64,000 bases of DNA from VAZQ01 sp045811525 (lineage in GTDB: Bacteria > Pseudomonadota > Alphaproteobacteria > Rhizobiales > Xanthobacteraceae), in contig JBJMTV010000016.1 in NCBI GenBank assembly GCA_045811525.1, positions 1 through 64,000 on the forward strand, written 5' to 3'. The number at the start of each line of letters is the position of its first letter. Within the stretch, counting starts at the first letter, position 1. Of the stretch, positions 1 through 9,236 are shown one piece after another. The position numbers were made by a program, and so were the translations under genes. Below the pieces are notes generated by a model. It had not been told where the DNA came from, did not search any database, and worked only from the letters and a program-made list of their open reading frames with translations.

Positions 1-3000
1 CTGAACACGATGGTGGACCAGCTCCGGTCGTTCGCAGGCGAGGTGACGCGCGTGGCGCGCGAGGTCGGCACCGAAGGCCGGCTCGGCGGACAGGCCGTCG
101 TGCCCGGAGTGTCCGGCACCTGGAAGGACCTCACCGACAACGTCAACCTGCTCGCCGCCAATCTCACCACGCAGGTGCGCAATATCGCCGAGGTCACGAC
201 GGCCGTGGCGCGCGGCGATCTCTCGCGCAAGATCACGGTCGACGTGAAGGGCGAAATTCTCGAGCTCAAGAACACCATCAATACCATGGTGGACCAGCTC
301 AATGCGTTCGCTTCCGAGGTGACGCGCGTGGCGCGCGAGGTCGGAACCGAAGGCCGGCTCGGCGGACAGGCCGAGGTGCCGGGCGTCGCCGGTACCTGGA
401 AGGACCTCACCGACACCGTCAACGTCATGGCCGCCAATTTGACCGAGCAGGTGCGCGGCATCGTCAAAGTGGTGACCGCGGTCGCCAACGGCGACCTCAA
501 GCAGAACCTGACCGTGAAGTCGAAAGGCGAGGTCGCGGCGCTCGCCGAAACCATCAACAACATGACCGACACGCTCGCCATCTTCGCCGATCAGGTGACC
601 AGCGTGGCGCGCGAGGTGGGCGTTGAGGGCCGGCTCGGCGGCCAGGCCAACGTGCCGGGCGCCGCCGGTACCTGGAAGGACCTGACCGGCAACGTCAACC
701 TGCTGGCGGCGAACCTGACCACGCAGGTGCGCGCCATTGCCGAGGTGGCAACGGCCGTGACCAAGGGTGATCTGACCCGTTCCATCCAGGTCGACGCACG
801 CGGCGAGGTGGCCGAGCTCAAAGACAACATCAACACGATGATCGACAACCTGCGGCTTACCACAGACCGCAATACCGAGCAGGATTGGCTCAAGACCAAC
901 TTGGCCAAGTTCACCAACATGCTGCAAGGGCAGCGCGACCTCACCACGGTCGGCCGGCTGCTCCTCACCGAGCTGACACCGCTCGTCAATGCGCAGCAGG
1001 GCGTCATCTACCAGGTCACCGGCGATGATTGGCCGACGCTGCACCTCCTCTCCGCCTACGCCGACCACGGCGTGAGCGGACACCCCGAGCAGCTGCACAT
1101 CGGCGAGGGATTGATCGGGCAGTGTGCTGCGGATAAGCGGCGCGTCCTGCTCACCGAGATGCCGCCCGAGGCGGTGCCGATCGGCTCCGCACTGTTCAAA
1201 GCCGTGCCGCGCAACGTGGTGGTGCTGCCGGTGCTGTTCGAAAGTCAGGTCAAGGCTGTGATCGAGCTCGCCTCGCTCAGCGACTTCACCAAGCTGCAGA
1301 TGACCTTCCTCGAGCAGCTCACCACGAATATCGGCATCGTGCTCAACAGCATCGAGGCGACGATGCAGACGGAAGGCCTGCTGAAACAATCGCAGCAGCT
1401 CGCCGGGGAGCTCCAGGCGCAGCAGCGCGAGCTGCAGCAAACGAATGAGCAGCTCGAGCAGAAGGCCCAGCAGCTCGCGGAACGCAATGTCGAGGTGGAG
1501 CGCAAGAACCAGGAGATCGAGCAGGCACGCCGCGCGCTCGAGGAAAAGGCGACCGAGCTTGCGCTCACCTCGAAGTACAAGTCCGAGTTCCTCGCCAACA
1601 TGTCACACGAGCTGCGCACGCCCCTGAATTCGATCCTCATCCTGGGCCAGCAGCTATCGGACAATCCGGACGGCAATCTCACCGCCAAACAGGTCGACTT
1701 CGCCCGCACCATTCACGGCGCGGGTACCGATCTCCTCAACCTGATCAGCGACATCCTCGACCTTTCAAAGATCGAATCCGGAACAGTGACGGTGGATGCT
1801 GAGGAAATCGTCTTCTCCAACCTGGTCGATATGGTTGCGCGGCCATTCCGCCACGAGGCGGACACACGCGGGCTGTCGTTCGAGGTCAGCATCGATCCTT
1901 CTCTCGAGCGCAGCATAACAACGGACTCGAAACGCCTGCAGCAGGTGCTCAAGAACTTGCTGTCGAACGCATTCAAGTTCACCGCCCAAGGCGGCGTTCG
2001 GCTCAAGGTCTCTGCGACGGAACAGGGCTGGAGCACGGATCATCCCGTGCTCAAGCAAGCCCCTTCCGTCGTTGCCTTCGAGGTGTCGGATACGGGCATC
2101 GGCATTCCCCCTGAGAAGCAGAAGGTCATTTTCGAGGCATTCATGCAGGCCGACGCGAGCACCAGCCGCAAATACGGCGGGACCGGCCTCGGACTGGCAA
2201 TCAGCCGCGAGCTGTCGAACTTGCTCGGTGGTGAAATCCAACTGCGCAGCGCGCCGAGTGTCGGCAGCACCTTCACCCTGTACCTGCCGCTGAGATATGT
2301 CGGCCCGGCAACAGCACCGAGGCCGGCGGCGCCGGCCAGGCTGACGATGGCGCACGTACAGACCATGCAGGCTGTCGCCGAGCGGCCGGTTGAGCCCATC
2401 GCTGACGACCGCTTTGCCATTGAGCCTGGCGATTCGATCCTGCTGATTGTCGAGGACGATCCGTCCTACGCCCGCATCATGGTCGATGGCGCGCGCGAGA
2501 AGGGCTTCAAGGTTCTGGTGGCGATGCGCGGGGCCGAGGCGCTCGACCTCGCCAAGCAGTATCAGCCCACGGCTGTGTCGCTCGACGTATTCCTGCCCGA
2601 CATGCTGGGCTGGACGGTGCTGAGCCAGCTCAAGCAGAACCCGCTGACGCGCCACATTCCGGTGCAGATCATAACGATGGACGAGGACCGGCAGCACGGG
2701 TTGGCCCGCGGCGCGTTCTCCTTCGTGACCAAGCCCACGTCCACGGATGGCGTCAAATCAGCGCTGGCCCGCATCAAGGAATACGCCCAGCCCCGCCGCA
2801 AACGCCTGCTGGTCGTCGAGGACGACAGGGTCGAGCAGATGAGCATCTCCGAGCTTCTCGGACACGATGACATCGAGATTGTCGCGGCAGGAACGGGCTC
2901 AGAAGCATTGGACCTGCTGCGGCGCGAGCCTTGCGATTGCGTCGTGCTCGATCTGCGGCTTCCCGACATGACCGGATTTGAAGTGCTGGAGCGGCTGCGC

Positions 3001-3603
3001 GCGGACGCGGACCTCTCCGAGGTACCGGTTGTCGTGTTCACCGGTCGCGAGTTGTCCGCGGAGGAGGACGCCCAATTGCACACGATGGCGCGCAGCATCG
3101 TGGTGAAGGGTGTTGAATCCCCGGAGCGTCTGCTCGACGAGACGGCGTTGTTCCTGCATCGGGTGGTTACCGATCTACCGCCTGAGAAGCAACGCATGCT
3201 GGAACGTCTGAACAGCTCCGACGACGACCTGGTCGGACGCACCGTGCTGCTGGTCGACGACGATGCGCGCAACATCTTCGCCCTTTCGAGCGTCCTCGAG
3301 CGGCGTGGGATGCGGGTGCTCACCGCGACCACGGGCAATGAGGCCATCGCACTGGTCGAATCAACGCCAGATCTGGCAATCGTATTGATGGATATCATGA
3401 TGCCGGAGATGGACGGCTATCAAACCATGCAAGTGATCCGCGAGAAGCCGACATCGCGACGATTGCCCATTGTTGCCTTGACCGCCAAGGCGATGAAGGG
3501 AGACCGCGAAAAGTGTCTGGAGGCCGGCGCGTCCGACTATCTCGCCAAGCCGGTCAATACCGAACAGCTGCTTTCAGCTCTGCGGATGTGGCTCCACCGG
3601 TAG
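1..3603 (+). CDS. Multi-HAMP hybrid histidine kinase with three receiver domains (5' partial)
   Basis: The reading frame is open to the first base, so the N-terminus lies outside the window. Numbering from the ATG at base 10: tandem HAMP-type repeats (about 1-285), a GAF domain (about 305-455), a glutamine-rich coiled coil (about 456-525), HisKA with the phospho-acceptor in SHELRTP (H533), HATPase (N-box LLSNAFKF, G-box GGTGLGLAIS), then three receivers with aspartates near 859, 981 and 1128. The organisation resembles group III (Nik1-like) hybrid kinases, where HAMP repeats relay stress or osmotic signals to the kinase core. No membrane segment is visible in the part present, so it may be cytosolic. 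Three receivers suggest an internal phosphorelay, but there is no HPt domain here. The signal is unknown. A second kinase/receiver gene follows 48 bases downstream. Confidence 0.95.
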   Translation: MNTMVDQLRSFAGEVTRVAREVGTEGRLGGQAVVPGVSGTWKDLTDNVNLLAANLTTQVRNIAEVTTAVARGDLSRKITVDVKGEILELKNTINTMVDQLNAFASEVTRVAREVGTEGRLGGQAEVPGVAGTWKDLTDTVNVMAANLTEQVRGIVKVVTAVANGDLKQNLTVKSKGEVAALAETINNMTDTLAIFADQVTSVAREVGVEGRLGGQANVPGAAGTWKDLTGNVNLLAANLTTQVRAIAEVATAVTKGDLTRSIQVDARGEVAELKDNINTMIDNLRLTTDRNTEQDWLKTNLAKFTNMLQGQRDLTTVGRLLLTELTPLVNAQQGVIYQVTGDDWPTLHLLSAYADHGVSGHPEQLHIGEGLIGQCAADKRRVLLTEMPPEAVPIGSALFKAVPRNVVVLPVLFESQVKAVIELASLSDFTKLQMTFLEQLTTNIGIVLNSIEATMQTEGLLKQSQQLAGELQAQQRELQQTNEQLEQKAQQLAERNVEVERKNQEIEQARRALEEKATELALTSKYKSEFLANMSHELRTPLNSILILGQQLSDNPDGNLTAKQVDFARTIHGAGTDLLNLISDILDLSKIESGTVTVDAEEIVFSNLVDMVARPFRHEADTRGLSFEVSIDPSLERSITTDSKRLQQVLKNLLSNAFKFTAQGGVRLKVSATEQGWSTDHPVLKQAPSVVAFEVSDTGIGIPPEKQKVIFEAFMQADASTSRKYGGTGLGLAISRELSNLLGGEIQLRSAPSVGSTFTLYLPLRYVGPATAPRPAAPARLTMAHVQTMQAVAERPVEPIADDRFAIEPGDSILLIVEDDPSYARIMVDGAREKGFKVLVAMRGAEALDLAKQYQPTAVSLDVFLPDMLGWTVLSQLKQNPLTRHIPVQIITMDEDRQHGLARGAFSFVTKPTSTDGVKSALARIKEYAQPRRKRLLVVEDDRVEQMSISELLGHDDIEIVAAGTGSEALDLLRREPCDCVVLDLRLPDMTGFEVLERLRADADLSEVPVVVFTGRELSAEEDAQLHTMARSIVVKGVESPERLLDETALFLHRVVTDLPPEKQRMLERLNSSDDDLVGRTVLLVDDDARNIFALSSVLERRGMRVLTATTGNEAIALVESTPDLAIVLMDIMMPEMDGYQTMQVIREKPTSRRLPIVALTAKAMKGDREKCLEAGASDYLAKPVNTEQLLSALRMWLHR
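10..840 (+). repeat. Tandem 276-bp coding repeats (HAMP units)
   Basis: Equivalent ATG codons of the repeat occur at 10, 286, 562 and 838, exactly 276 bases (92 codons) apart. Each unit encodes a core like VAREVGTEGRLGGQA, followed by GTWKDLT and NLLAANLT-type segments. Units are highly similar at both DNA and protein level, as expected for recent duplication or gene conversion. More units probably lie upstream, because the window opens inside the array. Confidence 0.9.
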
Positions 3604-3651
3604 ACCGACCGGTGGAGGCGGCTAACTTTTCTTGAAGGTGCGCGTGCTGTC

Positions 3652-5625
3652 ATGGCAACTTTACAGTCAACTGGTTCGGCACGCGCGCTGAAGCGGAGAC
3701 GGGAAATGGCCTCCGACGATCGGGTGAATATTCTGCTGGTCGATGACCAGCCCGGCAAGCTGATGAGCTACGAGGCCATTCTCTCGGAGCTCGGCGAAAA
3801 TCTACTCAAGGCGGCTTCCGCGCGCGAGGCCCTGGAGCAGCTGCTCAAGCACGACATCGCCGTGATCCTGGTCGACGTCTGCATGCCGGAGCTGGATGGA
3901 TTCCAGCTCGCCGCCATGATCCGTGAGCACCCGCGCTTCCAGCAAACGGCAATCATCTTCATTTCCGCCATTCACCTCACGGATGTGGACCGGCTTCGCG
4001 CCTACGAGATGGGCGCCGTCGACTACGTACCGGTGCCGGTCATTCCCGAGGTGCTGCGGGCCAAGGTGCGCATTTTTTCCGAGCTCTATCGCAAAACGCG
4101 GCAGCTCGAGCAGCTCAATCGGGAGCTCGAACGCCGTGTTGCCGAGCGCACGCAGGAGCTGGAAGCCTCGACCGTTCGCCTGCTCCAGAGCGAGGAGCGA
4201 CGCAGCCTCGCGCTCGCGGCGGGACAGATGGGATCCTGGGAATGGGATCCGGTCAGAGGCGAGTTCACTTGGGATGACGGGCAATACCGGATCTTTGGCG
4301 TCGACTCGGCCAGCTTCACAGTCACAGTAGAGAACATTCGGGAGCTGATTCATCCCGATGACTGGAAGCACCTGCAGAACGCGATGAAGCCTGCGGCGCA
4401 AGATACCCCATCGTTTCAGGCGGAATATCGCGTCCGACGTCCCAACGGCGAGCTGCGCTGGTGCATCGGGACTGCCGTGACGAGCCCAGATAGCGCCGAC
4501 AACACAGTCCGCGTCAGTGGCGTCACGGTTGATATCACCGAGCGCAAAGAAGCCGAAGAGCGTCAGGCGCTGCTCGCACGCGAGGTCGACCACCGGGCGC
4601 GAAACGCGCTGGCGCTGGTACAATCAATCGTGCGCCTGACCCGCGCCGACGACATCAAATCCTATATTGCCGCGGTCGACGGCCGTATAGCCTCGCTCTC
4701 GCGCGCGCACACTCTGTTGGCGCAGAGCCGCTGGCAGGGTGCGGAGCTGTCGCGCCTGGTCGAGGAGGAGCTCGCGCCCTATCGCCGGCGCGACAACGAT
4801 CCGATCTCGACGACAGGTCCCGACATCTCGCTGGAGCCGCGCACCGCCCAGACGTTGGCGCTCGCCTTGCACGAGCTTTCCACCAACGCGGCAAAATATG
4901 GTGGCTTGTCCGTGCTGACGGGTCAGGTGCGCCTGACCTGGGAGCTGGAGCCGGAATGGCTCATGCTGCACTGGGTGGAGAACGGGGGTCCGCCAACGCG
5001 ACCTCCTGCAACACCGGGCTTCGGCATCAGGGTGATCAGCAGCAGCATCGAACGCCAGCTCGAGGGCGAAGTGAAGTTCGATTGGAGTCCCGCAGGCCTG
5101 CACTGCACGCTTGCGGTGCCGCGCACCGACAAAATCGAGCCGGTGACGCGATCAAGCATCCCGGCGCGGGCGCCCACTGATGAGAATCCGTTGCTGCCGC
5201 TCTGCCTCGCCACCGGGAACCGCATTCTACTCGTTGAGGACGAGATCCTTGTGGCGATGATGATGCGCGACATCCTGACCGAGCTTGGGTTCTCCGTGGT
5301 CGGGCCCTTCGGACGGCTTGCCGAGGCCATGGTCGCGGCGGTGCATGAGGAAATCGACGGCGGCATCATTGATGTGAATTTGGGGGGTGATTTCATCTAT
5401 CCCGTTGCTGACGTCTTGGTCGCGCGCGAGATTCCGTTCGTGTTCGTGACCGGCTATGGCGTGGAAAGCATTGATCCGCGCTTCGGCTATGTACCCATTA
5501 TCAAGAAGCCGGTGCAGCGACAGGCCTTGCAGCGCATTTTCACGCAGGAGGCCGCGGGCGAGGCCAAAATGCCCGCGCGCCGCACCGGGTCGGAGCGCCT
5601 GCGCCGCGCGGCATCGGCGCTCTAA
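3652..5625 (+). CDS. REC-PAS-HWE histidine kinase-REC signalling protein
   Basis: A 657-residue cytosolic protein. It has an N-terminal receiver (D75 in VDVCMPELDG), a coiled linker, a PAS_3 domain (about 185-300, ending DITERKEAEE), an HWE-family kinase core and a C-terminal receiver (D574). HWE features are visible: phospho-acceptor H314 in EVDHRARNA, the LHELSTNAAKYG N-box and W441-x-E443 in HWVENGG. HWE kinases are mainly alphaproteobacterial and often handle light, redox or general-stress signals; the PAS ligand cannot be read from sequence. An alternative start at 3706 (MASDDRVNILLVDD) places the receiver at the N-terminus as in relatives and has a GGGAA-type leader, so the first 18 residues are uncertain. 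Probably co-transcribed with the preceding hybrid kinase. Confidence 0.93.
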   Translation: MATLQSTGSARALKRRREMASDDRVNILLVDDQPGKLMSYEAILSELGENLLKAASAREALEQLLKHDIAVILVDVCMPELDGFQLAAMIREHPRFQQTAIIFISAIHLTDVDRLRAYEMGAVDYVPVPVIPEVLRAKVRIFSELYRKTRQLEQLNRELERRVAERTQELEASTVRLLQSEERRSLALAAGQMGSWEWDPVRGEFTWDDGQYRIFGVDSASFTVTVENIRELIHPDDWKHLQNAMKPAAQDTPSFQAEYRVRRPNGELRWCIGTAVTSPDSADNTVRVSGVTVDITERKEAEERQALLAREVDHRARNALALVQSIVRLTRADDIKSYIAAVDGRIASLSRAHTLLAQSRWQGAELSRLVEEELAPYRRRDNDPISTTGPDISLEPRTAQTLALALHELSTNAAKYGGLSVLTGQVRLTWELEPEWLMLHWVENGGPPTRPPATPGFGIRVISSSIERQLEGEVKFDWSPAGLHCTLAVPRTDKIEPVTRSSIPARAPTDENPLLPLCLATGNRILLVEDEILVAMMMRDILTELGFSVVGPFGRLAEAMVAAVHEEIDGGIIDVNLGGDFIYPVADVLVAREIPFVFVTGYGVESIDPRFGYVPIIKKPVQRQALQRIFTQEAAGEAKMPARRTGSERLRRAASAL

Positions 5626-5773
5626 CGCCGCAGCAGTGGCCGCCGCGAACGTTGCCCATTGGAGCGGCGCACTGCCCAGCATCCCGGCAGCTGATGGGCA
5701 CCAAGCCTAGATTCGCGAACATTATCAGTGGCCAGCGGCTGGCATAATCTTTGCTGCTCTGCACCATAGGTCC

Positions 5774-5796
5774 GGCCGGTTGAGCGCTCGCCGGCC
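5774..5796 (+). promoter_or_regulatory. GC-rich stem-loop in the leader of the siroheme reductase operon
   Basis: GGCCGG (5774-5779) can pair with CCGGCC (5791-5796); the loop contains the palindrome GAGCGCTC. It ends 24 bases before the reductase ATG, with an AAGG ribosome-binding element directly before the start. A TGGCATAAT sequence (5740-5748) resembles an extended -10 box, but I see no convincing -35. A role in translation or attenuation is only a possibility. Confidence 0.3.
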
Positions 5797-5820
5797 CTTT
5801 GGGTATGCGGGTAAGCAAGG

Positions 5821-7599
5821 ATGGCCGGCGACTTCAATCCGGAACAGAAACGCTATTTGGAAGGGTTCGTCGCCGGACTGCAGATCGCCAGGGGAGCCCG
5901 TGCGGCTGCTGCCGGAGCGGCGCCCGCCGCAACGCCCGCATCTTCCGTGCCGGCGGGCCCGGACGCCGACCACCTGCGCGCCCAGGATCGTGTTCTCGAA
6001 GCCGGCGGCAAGCTGTCCGAGCAAGAGAAGGTGAAACGCGAGCTGCATCCCTTCGACGCTTACGGGCGGCTCAAGGCGCAAGCGGCTGGCAACGAGTATC
6101 CCAAGCCGGCAGATAACTTCCGGTGGCGCTTTTTTGGTCTGTTCTATGTGGCACCCAACCAGAATTCCTACATGTGCCGGCTGCGCATGCCCAACGGCAT
6201 CCTCGCGCACTGGCAGCTCGCCGGAATTGCCGATCTCGCCCGGCGCTACGGCGGCGGCTATGCGCATGTGACCACCCGGGCCAACCTGCAGGTCCGCGAA
6301 ATTCAGGCAGCCAACTGCGTGGCAATGCTCGAGGCTATCCAGGATCTCGGGCTGTGCTCACGCGGATCCGGGGCCGACAACATCCGCAATGTCACGGGTT
6401 CCCCCACCGCGGGCATTGACCCGCAGGAGCTCCTCGACACCCGCCCCTACGCGCGCGACTGGCACTTTCACATTCTCAATGAGCGAGCGCTCTACGGGCT
6501 GCCGCGCAAGTTCAATGTCGCCTTCGACGGTGGCGGCCTCATTCCGGTGCTCGAGGATACCAACGACATTGGCTTCCAGGCGGTGCGCGTCTCTGAGGGG
6601 TTCGCCGTCGAGGCGGGCGTATGGTTCCGCCTGGTCCTGGGAGGCATCACCGGTCACAAGGATTTTGCCCGCGACACCGGCGTGGTCGTCCGACCGTCAG
6701 AGGCCACCAAGGTCGCCGATGCGATCGTGCGGGTGTTCATCGACCAAGGTGATCGCACCGACCGCAACAAGGCACGCCTGAAATACGTGATCGATCGGCT
6801 GGGCATCGACAGAATGCTGACGCTGGTCGAGGAGAAACTCGGCCGCACGCTCGACCGCGTGGAAAGCGCCGCGCTCGCCGCACGTCCAGCCGTCGACCGG
6901 ACCGCGCATGTCGGCGTGCACCGGCAGAAGCAGGCAGACCTCAGCTGGATTGGAGTGGTGCTGCCGGTTGGCAAGCTCACGGTCGAGCAGATGCACGGCT
7001 TGGCCGCAATCGCGCGCGATCTTGGGGATGGAGATATCCGCCTCACGGTCTGGCAGAACCTCATCCTCTCGGGAATTCCGTCATCCGAGTTGGGGCGTGC
7101 GCAGGAGCGCATCGGCGCCCTGGGGCTTTCCACGAACGCCAGCTCCATTCGCGCAGGCCTCATCGCTTGCACCGGTAACGTTGGATGCAAGTTCGCGGCC
7201 GCCGATACCAAAGGACATGCGGAGGCAATCGCCCGCTGGTGTGAGACCCGGCTGGCGCTCGACGGTCCCATCAACATCCATCTCACTGGCTGTCATCACT
7301 CGTGCGCGCAGCACTACATCGCCGATATCGGGCTCCTCGCCTGCAAAGTGCAGACCTCGGAAGCCGATGATCCCGTCGAGGGCTATCACATCCACGTGGG
7401 CGGCGCCTTCGGTTCTGCAGCCGCGCTGGCGCGAGAGATTTATCGGGACGTGAAGGCCGAGGATGCGCCGGGGGTGATCGAGCGCATGCTGAGATGCTAT
7501 CTCGCGCACCGCAGCACACCGCAGGAAAGCTTCCTGGAATTTGTCCGCCGGTTCGAGAGGGATGACCTGCGCACCATGATCGACCAGGTGGCGCAATGA
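5821..7599 (+). CDS. Ferredoxin-type nitrite/sulfite reductase hemoprotein (NirA family)
   Basis: A 592-residue siroheme/[4Fe-4S] reductase that takes sulfite to sulfide or nitrite to ammonium by six-electron reduction. The cluster/siroheme ligands are present as C450-x5-C456 (CTGNVGC) and C491-x3-C495 (GCHHSC). Both halves of the duplicated ferredoxin-like/NIR-SIR fold are recognisable (TTRANLQVREIQ; RLTVWQNLILSGIP). An alanine/proline-rich stretch at about 22-50 separates a short N-terminal segment from the core. The stop overlaps the ATG of the following reductase subunit, and siroheme synthase is third, so the operon encodes enzyme, electron donor and cofactor. Sequence alone does not decide nitrite against sulfite; the CysJ-like partner favours sulfite. 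Confidence 0.9.
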   Translation: MAGDFNPEQKRYLEGFVAGLQIARGARAAAAGAAPAATPASSVPAGPDADHLRAQDRVLEAGGKLSEQEKVKRELHPFDAYGRLKAQAAGNEYPKPADNFRWRFFGLFYVAPNQNSYMCRLRMPNGILAHWQLAGIADLARRYGGGYAHVTTRANLQVREIQAANCVAMLEAIQDLGLCSRGSGADNIRNVTGSPTAGIDPQELLDTRPYARDWHFHILNERALYGLPRKFNVAFDGGGLIPVLEDTNDIGFQAVRVSEGFAVEAGVWFRLVLGGITGHKDFARDTGVVVRPSEATKVADAIVRVFIDQGDRTDRNKARLKYVIDRLGIDRMLTLVEEKLGRTLDRVESAALAARPAVDRTAHVGVHRQKQADLSWIGVVLPVGKLTVEQMHGLAAIARDLGDGDIRLTVWQNLILSGIPSSELGRAQERIGALGLSTNASSIRAGLIACTGNVGCKFAAADTKGHAEAIARWCETRLALDGPINIHLTGCHHSCAQHYIADIGLLACKVQTSEADDPVEGYHIHVGGAFGSAAALAREIYRDVKAEDAPGVIERMLRCYLAHRSTPQESFLEFVRRFERDDLRTMIDQVAQ

Positions 7600-9236
7600 C
7601 CATCTCTGCGCCAATGCGTCTGCCCACTCTAATCCCGGAGAGCGCGCCCTTTTCCCCCGAGCAACGCGTCTGGCTGAATGGATTGTTTGCTGGACTGTTG
7701 GCGCTCGATCACAGCGTGACCCCGCTGTCGCTTGAGGAAGCGGCAGCCTTGCTCCCGGGCAATCTCGGACTTGCCGTACCGCAGGGTCGAAGCGACGCCG
7801 AGGACGACGGCGCACCATGGCACGACCCAGCGATGCCGTTAAGCGATCGGCTGAAGCTCGCCGAACACCGCCCGCTGCGCCGCCGGATGATGGCGGCCAT
7901 GGGCCAACAGGACTGCGGTCAATGCGGTTACAACTGTCAAGATTACTCCGAAGCCATCTTCTCGGGAAAAGAGGAGCGGCTCAATCTCTGCGTACCAGGT
8001 GGCAAAGAGACCACTCGGGCGCTCAAAGCCCTGCACCAGGAGCTCGGATCCGCGGCAGCGCCGGCAATCACACTGCCCGCGATCCCCATGCATGTCGTTG
8101 TTACGGCTGCACCGGAAACTGCGCTTGGCCCTTCGCGCGACCGCCCGGCCGTCGCCCGTTTTCTTTCGCGCACCCGCCTCAATAAGCCGGGCTCACACAA
8201 GGAGACCTGGCATGTCGAGCTCGACCTTTCCGACAGCCGCATCGAATATGCTGTCGGCAATGCGTTGGGGGTTTTCCCGAGAAATGATCCAGCGCTCGCT
8301 GAGGCCGTGCTGGCTGCGATCGATGCGCCGGCCGAGTTTGCCGTTGGCGAGCGTTGTCTGCGCGATGTCCTGATTGAGGATGTCTCGCTCGGCATCGTCC
8401 CTGACACCCTATTTCAACTGTTCTCCTACATCACCGGGGGCGAGCGCCGGCAAAAAGCGAAAGCGCTCGCCGCCGGGGAAGACCCACACGGCGACGCGGC
8501 GGAGCTTGACGTGCTCGGGGCAATTCAAACCTTTGCCGGGACGCGGCCTGATCCCGAAGCTTTCGTCGAGGCACTCGAGCCGCTGCAGCCACGCCTTTAC
8601 TCGATTGCTTCGTCGCCCAGAGTGGCCGAAGACCGTGTCGCGTTGTGCGTGGATGCAGTGCGCTATGAAATCGAGGGCCGCGGCCGCCTCGGCGTCGCCT
8701 CAACATTTCTGGGGCAACGCGCGCAACCCGGCGACGGCATCAAGGTCTATGTGCAGAAAGCGCCTCATTTCGCTCTGCCCGGTGACGCGTCGCTGCCCAT
8801 TGTCATGATTGGCCCGGGCACTGGAATTGCGCCGTTTCGAGCCTTTCTGTACGAGCGCATGGCCGCCAAGGCGCCGGGCCGCAACTGGCTCTTTTTCGGA
8901 CATCAGCATCGCAATCAGGATTTCTTTTACGAGGATGAGCTCGCGGGGATGAAGGCCGCTGGCGTGCTCACCAGGCTTTCGCTGGCCTGGTCCCGCGATG
9001 GAGATGAGAAGTTTTACGTCCAGGACCGCATGCGCGAGGTGGGCCGCGATCTCTGGGCATGGCTCGCGGACGGCGCCCATATATACGTGTGCGGCGACGC
9101 CAAGCGGATGGCGCGCGATGTTGAGCGCACCATGGTAGATATTGTGGCGCAGTATGGTGCCCGGACCATCGAGGAAGCGATTGCCTTTGTCGCCAATCTC
9201 AAGAAGAGCGGACGCTATCAGCAGGACGTCTATTGA
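7596..9236 (+). CDS. CysJ-like NADPH:sulfite reductase flavoprotein with N-terminal Fe-S segment
   Basis: A 546-residue diflavin-reductase-like protein that should pass electrons from NADPH to the upstream hemoprotein. The C-terminal two thirds carry the FAD-binding (RLYSIASSP), NADP-binding (GPGTGIAPFR) and terminal (VYVCGDAKRMA-like) motifs of the CysJ/cytochrome P450 reductase family. No FMN-binding flavodoxin domain is present. In its place, residues 107-132 hold a four-cysteine motif (C107-x2-C110-x3-C114, then C132 in LCVPGG) of the small 4Fe-4S domain type. The ATG overlaps the previous stop (ATGA), implying translational coupling. The Fe-S segment may replace the FMN relay; that is inference. 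Confidence 0.88.
   Translation: MTISAPMRLPTLIPESAPFSPEQRVWLNGLFAGLLALDHSVTPLSLEEAAALLPGNLGLAVPQGRSDAEDDGAPWHDPAMPLSDRLKLAEHRPLRRRMMAAMGQQDCGQCGYNCQDYSEAIFSGKEERLNLCVPGGKETTRALKALHQELGSAAAPAITLPAIPMHVVVTAAPETALGPSRDRPAVARFLSRTRLNKPGSHKETWHVELDLSDSRIEYAVGNALGVFPRNDPALAEAVLAAIDAPAEFAVGERCLRDVLIEDVSLGIVPDTLFQLFSYITGGERRQKAKALAAGEDPHGDAAELDVLGAIQTFAGTRPDPEAFVEALEPLQPRLYSIASSPRVAEDRVALCVDAVRYEIEGRGRLGVASTFLGQRAQPGDGIKVYVQKAPHFALPGDASLPIVMIGPGTGIAPFRAFLYERMAAKAPGRNWLFFGHQHRNQDFFYEDELAGMKAAGVLTRLSLAWSRDGDEKFYVQDRMREVGRDLWAWLADGAHIYVCGDAKRMARDVERTMVDIVAQYGARTIEEAIAFVANLKKSGRYQQDVY

Noticed and set aside
1765..2697. A 310-codon minus-strand open frame
   Set aside because: Antisense to the hybrid kinase HATPase and receiver region.
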